A DNA stretch of 64,000 nucleotides from Rhabdophis nuchalis. Its lineage: Eukaryota; Chordata; Lepidosauria; Squamata; Natricidae. Under the pieces are notes generated by a model that saw only the letters and a list, made by a program, of their open reading frames with translations, was not told the DNA's origin and did no database searches. Position 1 is the stretch's first letter; the number at the start of each line of letters is the position of its first letter. The DNA is taken from assembly GCA_039707465.1 (NCBI GenBank), contig CM077645.1, positions 66,971,850-67,035,849 of the forward strand, given 5' to 3'. Shown here in pieces: positions 62,179 through 64,000 of this stretch. Made by a program: the position numbers and the translations under genes.

Positions 62179-62313
62179 CAGGGATGTCCAAACTTGGGAA
62201 CTTTAAGACTTGTGGACTTCAACTCCCAGAATTCCCCAGCCAGCTATGCTGGCTGGGGAATTCTGGGAGTTGAAGTCCACAAGTCTTAAAGTTCCCAAGT
62301 TTGGACATCCCTG
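62179..62313. mobile_element. Foldback hAT MITE, copy 8 (perfect hairpin)
   Basis: 135 bp: two exactly complementary 66-bp arms around a 3-nt loop. The ends are cagggatgtccaaacttggg and its complement. The 8-bp duplications ctatatgc (62171-62178 and 62314-62321) are identical. Confidence 0.9.
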
Positions 62314-62697
62314 CTATATGCAATAAGATTATTTTGAGTTTTATCAACATTATTTTCAGTTGGGGGGGGGGGTGCGGAGGGTGATTAATACATAAAGTTA
62401 AGCAAAACTATTTCTTGATCAATCTATTATCAGTCTTCTGTGTCTATCCGTGTGTCTGTCTGTCTAATGTTCTCCAGCTGAAATATATGTTATTTGGAAT
62501 GCCAATGTACTTGGCAGATATACCTTTCCAATTAAGCCTTCTGGCAATTTCTACTCTCACTTTCCATGTCATTCTCCATGCCTGCTTGAGTGGCATGCAT
62601 GCATCATAAAGTCTGGTTCCCGGGAGATGAAGCATGAAGCTATAACAGCACCAATTCTTTTTTCATTATTCCATTTAGCATAGATTTGGCAACATTT

Positions 62698-62885
62698 CAG
62701 AATAGAATGGAATGGAATGGAATGGAATGGAATGGAATACAGAACAGAACAGAATTCTTTATTGGCCAAGTGTGATTGGACACACAAGGGATTTGTCTTT
62801 GTTGCATATGCTCTCAGTATACATAAGGAGAATAAAATACATTCATCAAAAATAAAAAGATACAACACTTAGTGATAATCAAGGT
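62698..62885. mobile_element. Unclassified repeat with GGAAT array
   Basis: An array of about seven GGAAT units (62701-62740) is followed by attctttattggccaagtgt, gattggacacacaagggatt and gatacaacacttagtgataa. I recall this body from dispersed repeats in snake genomes, where it may be a LINE 3' end read in reverse. Family not named. Confidence 0.5.
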
Positions 62886-63024
62886 TACTAATAAGCTATC
62901 AAAACAACTCTTTTCCATTGATAATACACTTGTTGATGCAACATAGTGATATTGTAATTTATTTTCTAAATAAGATATGGCTAGTCAGCATGTTTCTCAA
63001 TGTGTTTAACAATTGGTTAAGATA

Positions 63025-63464
63025 CAGGTAGTCCTTAACTTACCAATAGTTGCTTGGTGACCCAGACAAACCTATGTGGGGGGTACTGACATGCTGATGA
63101 AGATACAAAATCAGATGACCTGGATTTGAAGTTCTGCTGCTTATCCCCCCCTGCAGTCTTCTGTCTGCACATAAACACTGTGGCCATTAGCAACATCCTG
63201 TGGTTATATGACTGCATTTTACAACAGTTTTGGCATTTGTTTTCAGCAATACTGCGCCTTTCGTGAACTATTGGTTCACTTAACAACCAAGGGTTTGCTT
63301 AACCACTTTAGATTCATTTAACAACCATAGTGAGTTGCTGAGCGAGCATTGCAAAAAAGGGTTGTAAAATTGGGTGGGCCATGTGACTGATTTGTTTTAG
63401 GATTGTTATTAGTTATGTACATGACAGAGGGGCTCCATTTTGGTTGTAACTCAAGGACTACCTG
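63025..63464 (+). mobile_element. Mariner-like MITE
   Basis: Ends caggtagtccttaacttacc and gtaactcaaggactacctg, flanked by TA on both sides. Slightly longer than other copies. Confidence 0.8.
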
Positions 63465-64000
63465 TACTGATATATTTTACATAAATCAACTCATTTTTGC
63501 TTTGGTTCCTTGGTTTGTTTTTTGCCATCTCATAAATTAGTTGAGACATAGCTATAATATTTGAAAATCTTATTCTCACGCAATTGCTACCACCAAACAT
63601 AATACCAATACCTTTTAGATGTTTATTTCACTCACTGTTTCTTATATAAAGCATTTCTTTCTTTAAGACCTCACTATATAGTTCTTTTTCCACCTGAAAT
63701 ATGAATCTACCTTAGAAGTCCCCAAGTAGTGAGGGATGGTAGTCATTTGGGAATATTATGGTGGGACAGTCAGATAATGGTTGCCATGAAAAAGTTGTCC
63801 ATTCACAAAATGACCATCCAGTTTCCCAAATGAACATTGCTGTGCATTCTCAGCATATTTCTTGCTACCTTGCAACAGATTTTTGTTCTCTCTTTGAACT
63901 CTTGAGCTTATTTGCCAAGCAAAGAACACAATTGTGGCAACCCATCATTTCTATTTCCTAAAACAATCTAATCTGGAGTCATTCTGGAAATACAGTTTTA

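Larger units (their letters stand above)
61999..64000 (+). other. TACC2: TACC2 intron, partial, to the window end
   Basis: It contains a perfect foldback MITE (62179), an unclassified repeat headed by a GGAAT array (62698) and a mariner-like MITE (63025). I searched by eye for the next TACC2 exon (DTFRVKKSP) and did not find it. 63465-64000 shows nothing recognisable. Confidence 0.65.

Overview
This is vertebrate nuclear DNA, most likely from a squamate reptile and probably a snake. It is AT-rich, intron-dominated and full of squamate-type repeats: a Sauria-type SINE, snake-type tRNA-derived SINEs, CR1 and L2-like LINE fragments, and many short hAT and mariner-like MITEs. No complete gene lies inside the window. 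All coding sequence I can support belongs to one plus-strand gene, TACC2 (transforming acidic coiled-coil protein 2), whose upstream part and C-terminal coiled-coil (TACC domain) exons lie outside. The gene and species calls rest on remembered family sequence, not on a search.

TACC2 layout: an upstream exon of the long form (5191-5331); a separate first exon with its own ATG (21921-21988, protein starting MGGSQSLQ); the first exon common to both forms (43096-43244, SSDSEEAFETPE); a 51-nt exon (48924-48974); the large SDP/SPAZ exon (54615-55932); and a 36-nt microexon (61963-61998, MVEDVMSVCSLF). Splice phases agree at every junction. Both 5' exons end in phase 2, so either can join 43096: the long route gives ...SETK-R-SSDSEE and the short route gives ...EPSEA-M-SSDSEE. 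The window therefore appears to hold the internal promoter of the short TACC2 isoform, with an octamer palindrome and an AP-1 site about 0.5 kb upstream.

Region by region: 1-5190 is upstream intron with two SINEs, hAT MITEs and an L2 tail. 5332-43095 is a 37.8-kb intron for the long form; it contains the internal promoter and scattered CR1, L2 and MITE copies. 43245-48923 is a dense nest of repeats with the longest L2 reverse-transcriptase ORF (45380-46975) and a long ATT microsatellite. 48975-54614 is mostly unrecognised. 55933-61962 and 61999-64000 carry mariner-like and hAT MITEs, two SINEs and a SPIN-like element.

The clearest structural signals are eight copies of a foldback hAT MITE, most with matching 8-bp target duplications, and a perfect 61-bp-arm palindrome inside a CR1 fragment. 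Two nested insertions can be read exactly, one of them with an uninterrupted paralogue of the target in the same intron. I found no convincing novel multi-gene system.
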